Below, in pieces: positions 60,934 to 64,000 of a stretch of 64,000 nt of DNA. Each line of letters starts with the position of its first letter. Position 1 is the stretch's first letter. Both the position numbers and the translations under genes were made by a program. The DNA is from an uncultured Saprospiraceae bacterium (lineage in GTDB: Bacteria > Bacteroidota > Bacteroidia > Chitinophagales > Saprospiraceae). Where the stretch lies: contig CALEYL010000053.1 of the NCBI GenBank assembly GCA_937926205.1, forward strand, positions 124,001 through 188,000, in the 5' to 3' direction. Below the pieces are notes generated by a model, which was given only the letters and a program-made list of their open reading frames with translations, did not search any database and was not told the origin of the DNA.

Positions 60934-61528
60934 GTGCTGCGTTTTTTATGAATGTTTAGTGTTTGTTGTCAGTGGTTATCAACCGCCGTCATAACTATAG
61001 AAAGTAAACGGGATAAGGATGTTTGATCGAATTTAGATAGTGACTTGTAATGCTACAAAGTTGCGCGATTTAGGCCCCCAACCTCTTGTATATCCGTTCC
61101 AAAAATTTGTCTATTCGTTGCATCGGGGCAAAAAAAATGGTTTGTTCGTTGCAAGACACGAATGGACTATTTTTTAAACATTTATAAATCAATTACTTGC
61201 TGGTTGCGCTCGATAAGGGCTTAAATACGTCCTGAAAAGATTTTGAAAAGTGGGCGAGGTCTTTAAAACCCACCTGCCAGGCTACTTCCGAGACAGAGAG
61301 ATCGGTGGTTTCCAGCAGGTTTTTGGCTTTATTAAGGCGATAATCTTGTGTTCCTGTCATGGCAGATGTATATTCAATTGTGGAAAGGCATACTTTTCGT
61401 GATTAATTAGACAGGGAAACATTAAAATTCTCGCTCTGTTACAAAAACTCAAATAAGTTCTGATATGTTTACTTCCATTTAAACATCTGTTCGGAAAGAC
61501 CTAACAAGCAACAAACACCACCCGCAAC
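60934..61528. other. Intergenic stretch with an AraC remnant
   Basis: 595 nt with no complete gene. It holds the AraC HTH fragment (61193-61360) and an A/T-rich part near 61165-61190. Nothing else recognisable. Confidence 0.5.
61193..61360 (-). pseudogene. Fragment of an AraC-type helix-turn-helix regulator
   Basis: A 55-codon frame (ATG at 61360, TAA at 61193) encodes YRLNKAKNLLETTDLSVSEV followed by AWQVGFKDLAHFSKSFQDVF. This is the second half of an AraC/XylS DNA-binding domain. The first helix-turn-helix and any sensor are missing, and the usual KPSEYR end is changed to KPLSSATSK. Best read as the remains of a truncated gene. Confidence 0.7.
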
Positions 61529-63358
61529 ATGAAAATACTTTTCCGCTACTTCCTTCCCTATCGCTGGCTCGTTCTATTGGTGCTGTTTCTGGCAAGCGTC
61601 AACATTGGATTTTCGCTGATTGACCCCATCATTTTTGGCAAGCTGGTCACCCTGGCATCCAACCACCAGGTGTCGTCTACCCCGCCGGGGGCGTTCGACT
61701 GGAACCGCTTCCTGTTCATCAAGGAGAGCATTGTGGATTCGGCCGGCAGAAACATCCTCGTTTATGGCCTTGTATGGCTTCTCTTAGGCTCCATTTCGGT
61801 GGCCATGGTAAGCCGCATCGCCAAAGCTTTCCAGGATTATTTTCTCAACCTCATTACCCAGAAATTCGGGGCTACCATTTTCACCGACGGCTTGCAGCAC
61901 GCCATGAAACTACCTTATCAGGAGTTTGAAGACCAGCGCAGCGGCGAAACCCTCGGCATCCTTCAAAAAGTGCGCAGCGATACAGAGAAGTTCATTTCCA
62001 CCTTCATCAATGTGTTGTTCCCCGTCATTGTGGGCATCGTATTCGTAGCCGTGTATGCGTTCAACAAGCACTGGAGCCTGCCCGTCATCTACTTCGGCGG
62101 CATTTTCCTGCTCACCTGGGTGTCTAACCTGCTGAGCAAAAAAGTGAAGGCCATCCAGAAAATCATCGTGAAACAAACCACCTCGCTGGCTGGCGCCACC
62201 ACGGAGTCGCTGCGCAACATCGAGCTGATGAAAAGCCTGGGCCTGACCAAGCAGGAGGTGGATCGCCTCAACAAAAACACCTTCAAGATACTCAAGCTGG
62301 AACTGACCAAAGTAAAGCGGATCCGGAGCATCAGCTTCATACAGGGCACTTTCGTCAACACCCTGCGGCAACTCATCCTGTTCATGCTCATGTGGCTGGT
62401 GTTCAAGGGCCAACTTGCGCCGGGCGAAATCGTGACGATGCAGATATTTTCGTTTTTCATTTTCGGCCCCCTGCAGGAAATTGGCAACATCATCCTCAGT
62501 TACCGGGAAGCCGAGGCCTCGCTGAACAACTTTGAAAACCTGATGCAAAAGCAGCCCGAGCCCGAGGCGCTGAATCCAAAACACCTCGGCGACATCGAAA
62601 CGCTGGAGTTCCGGCACGTGGCTTTCCGTCACCAGTCGGCGCAGCAAAACGCCCTCAACGACATCAGTTTTCAGGTAAAAACCGGCGAAACCATCGCATT
62701 TGTCGGCCCCAGCGGCAGCGGCAAAACGACCCTGATGAAGCTCCTCGTGGGCCTCTACCGGCCGCAGCAGGGCAGTATCCTCTACAACGGCCTCGACGAG
62801 CAATCCATCCTCTTCGACGACCTGCGCCGCCAAATCGGCTTCGTCACCCAGGATACCCAGCTTTTTTCCGGCACCATCCGGGAAAACCTGCTCTTCGTGA
62901 ACCCCGCTGCCACCGAAGCAGACCTGCAAATGGCGCTTACAAAAGCCTCCTGCAACAGCCTGCTCGAGCGTGCCGAAAAGGGTCTCGACACCACCATCGG
63001 CGAAGGCGGCCTCAAGCTCTCCGGCGGCGAAAAACAACGCATTTCAATCGCCCGCGCTTTGCTGCGCCGCCCCAAACTGCTCCTCTTCGACGAAGCCACT
63101 TCGGCGCTCGACTCGCTGACCGAGGAAGAAATCACCGACACCATCCGGGACATCAGCGCTGAAGGCCGCCAGATTACCCTGCTCATCGCGCACCGTCTCA
63201 GCACCATCCTCCACGCCGATCGCATCTACGTGCTGGAAAAAGGCGACATCGTGGAAACGGGTTCCCATGACCAGCTGCTGGCCGAAAAAGGGCTGTATTA
63301 TGCCATGTGGCGGCAACAGATCGGGGAGCGGAAAGAGAAAGTGTTTTCGATGAATTAG
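61529..63358 (+). CDS. ABC exporter, fused membrane and ATPase domains
   Basis: 609 residues: six-helix exporter domain (to ~345), ATPase with GPSGSGKTT, LSGGEKQRIS, LLLFDEATSALDSLTE and IAHRLST. Half-exporter of the multidrug/lipid type, third of its kind in the window. Its second half is more G/C-rich in codon choice than neighbours. Substrate unknown. Confidence 0.92.
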   Translation: MKILFRYFLPYRWLVLLVLFLASVNIGFSLIDPIIFGKLVTLASNHQVSSTPPGAFDWNRFLFIKESIVDSAGRNILVYGLVWLLLGSISVAMVSRIAKAFQDYFLNLITQKFGATIFTDGLQHAMKLPYQEFEDQRSGETLGILQKVRSDTEKFISTFINVLFPVIVGIVFVAVYAFNKHWSLPVIYFGGIFLLTWVSNLLSKKVKAIQKIIVKQTTSLAGATTESLRNIELMKSLGLTKQEVDRLNKNTFKILKLELTKVKRIRSISFIQGTFVNTLRQLILFMLMWLVFKGQLAPGEIVTMQIFSFFIFGPLQEIGNIILSYREAEASLNNFENLMQKQPEPEALNPKHLGDIETLEFRHVAFRHQSAQQNALNDISFQVKTGETIAFVGPSGSGKTTLMKLLVGLYRPQQGSILYNGLDEQSILFDDLRRQIGFVTQDTQLFSGTIRENLLFVNPAATEADLQMALTKASCNSLLERAEKGLDTTIGEGGLKLSGGEKQRISIARALLRRPKLLLFDEATSALDSLTEEEITDTIRDISAEGRQITLLIAHRLSTILHADRIYVLEKGDIVETGSHDQLLAEKGLYYAMWRQQIGERKEKVFSMN

Positions 63359-63518
63359 GAGGGTCTTTATTGCAGCGTGAAAGGCATATTCTGATTTGGA
63401 AAGCTTGGGTTTTCCAGTGTGATTACGAAATTAACAATCACAATATAAATCTTAGCTGGAGGACGGGTAACTGTACCGAGCAATGTCCTTGTCCAAAAAA
63501 TGATAAAACGCAATATCA

Positions 63519-64000
63519 ATGTTTAAACACTTAATTACAGGCATTTTCTTTATTTTATTGGTCATTTGTTCCAACCATTTATATGCTCAACAAAAGTATG
63601 AAAAGGAAAGCCGTCTGAAAGAAAAAGAGGTCCCCTCCAGGGCTCTTGGTTTCATTGACTCTCTGGAAGTTCAGAAAAAAGTAAGATGGTATTTGGAAGA
63701 AGGATTTGGCCGCAGCAGTATAGAAGCAAAGTTCAAGTTGAATAAGCAAAAATACAGCATTGAATTCGATACGATTGGAAATTTGGAAGACATTGAAATT
63801 GAGATAACATGGAACGAATTGCCAGCCCTCCTTAAAGAATCGATAAGTTTCCATCTTGGGAAAGACTGCAGAAAATTCAACATTCGGAAAGTTCAAATTC
63901 AGTATTCCGGCGACCGATCAATCTTATTCTCTGCCATTAAAAAAGGCGATAAAAAAGGAATGTATATTGTTAATTACGAGATAGTTGTAAAATGCTGCAA
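63519..64000 (+). CDS. Secreted PepSY-like protein, start only (cut by window end)
   Basis: Open from ATG at 63519 to the edge, at least 160 codons. Signal peptide MFKHLITGIFFILLVICSNH ending LYAQ, then EVPSRALGFIDSL and strands such as YSIEFDTIGNLEDIEIEI, a layout like the PepSY-like putative secreted families of Bacteroidota. Function unknown; the C-terminus lies outside. Confidence 0.7.
   Translation, partial: MFKHLITGIFFILLVICSNHLYAQQKYEKESRLKEKEVPSRALGFIDSLEVQKKVRWYLEEGFGRSSIEAKFKLNKQKYSIEFDTIGNLEDIEIEITWNELPALLKESISFHLGKDCRKFNIRKVQIQYSGDRSILFSAIKKGDKKGMYIVNYEIVVKCC

Noticed and set aside
61910..63037. Long minus-strand frame (375 codons) opposite the ABC exporter
   Set aside because: It is antisense to a gene with all ABC motifs; the translation has no family features and arises from the G/C-rich codon pattern.

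Overview
The window is chromosomal DNA from a member of the Bacteroidota, most likely of the Saprospiria/Cytophagia type. The evidence is: type IX secretion sorting domains (type A at the left end, type B at 25.7-27.9 kb), promoters of the Bacteroidota form TAnnTTTG with an upstream TTG instead of sigma70 boxes, a clade II (Sec-type, lipoprotein) nitrous oxide reductase cluster, and the coaX/outer-membrane-protein and kdsA gene set. The genus cannot be fixed from sequence alone. No tRNA, rRNA, CRISPR array, prophage or intact insertion sequence was seen.

Layout. 0-9 kb: end of a secreted subtilase, a CHAT-TPR (caspase-like) protein, a small membrane-protein pair behind a Crp/Fnr-type box, an erythrin-VIT iron transporter, a divergent PPOX/MocR pair and a DSD1-like PLP enzyme. 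9.1-17.5 kb: nitrous oxide respiration island: cytochrome c, nosZ, a NosL fused to a membrane domain, nosD, nosF, nosY, truncated hemoglobin, Crp/Fnr regulator, fasciclin lipoprotein. 17.5-30 kb: Hsp70-like, moaC, pcm, phosphohexomutase, GH113-like lipoprotein, GNAT-nitrilase fusion, a T9SS-B adhesin-like protein and a TIR-Sel1 repeat protein. 30-30.4 kb: a gene-free, concentric palindromic element. 30.4-41 kb: MsbA-like ABC exporter, two paralogous TPR proteins, outer-membrane protein, coaX, kdsA, small porin, a 7TM protein and a Uma2 nuclease. 40.8-45.6 kb: the phenylalanine/tyrosine operon (pheA, aminotransferase, tyrA, DAHP synthase-chorismate mutase). 45.6-54.1 kb: marR-RND-gtrA-tolC-ABC efflux operon. 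54-64 kb: subtilase with SPOR domain, K+ channel, barrel protein, START protein, esterase, hypothetical genes, an AraC remnant, an ABC exporter and the start of a secreted protein.

The most notable observation is in front of pheA. One consensus promoter (45545-45575, minus strand) is followed by two successive short ORFs very rich in Phe/Tyr/Trp codons, each followed by a strong intrinsic terminator, and then by pheA. The two modules share an identical 15-nt core (Trp-Phe-Ser-Phe-Tyr), and each carries a GGGGC segment able to pair with the 5' arm of its own terminator. This has the layout of a duplicated, tandem ribosome-mediated attenuator controlling aromatic amino-acid synthesis.

Second, two Crp/Fnr-like boxes (4110-4123 and 9077-9090) sit at exactly the same distance (33 bp, centre to centre) from a -7 element, one before the cytochrome/nos genes and one before the DUF2892 pair. 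This suggests a small regulon of the Crp/Fnr protein encoded at 16.2 kb. Third, the region upstream of the ABC exporter at 30.4 kb holds a roughly 280-bp nested inverted-repeat element that looks mobile or structural.
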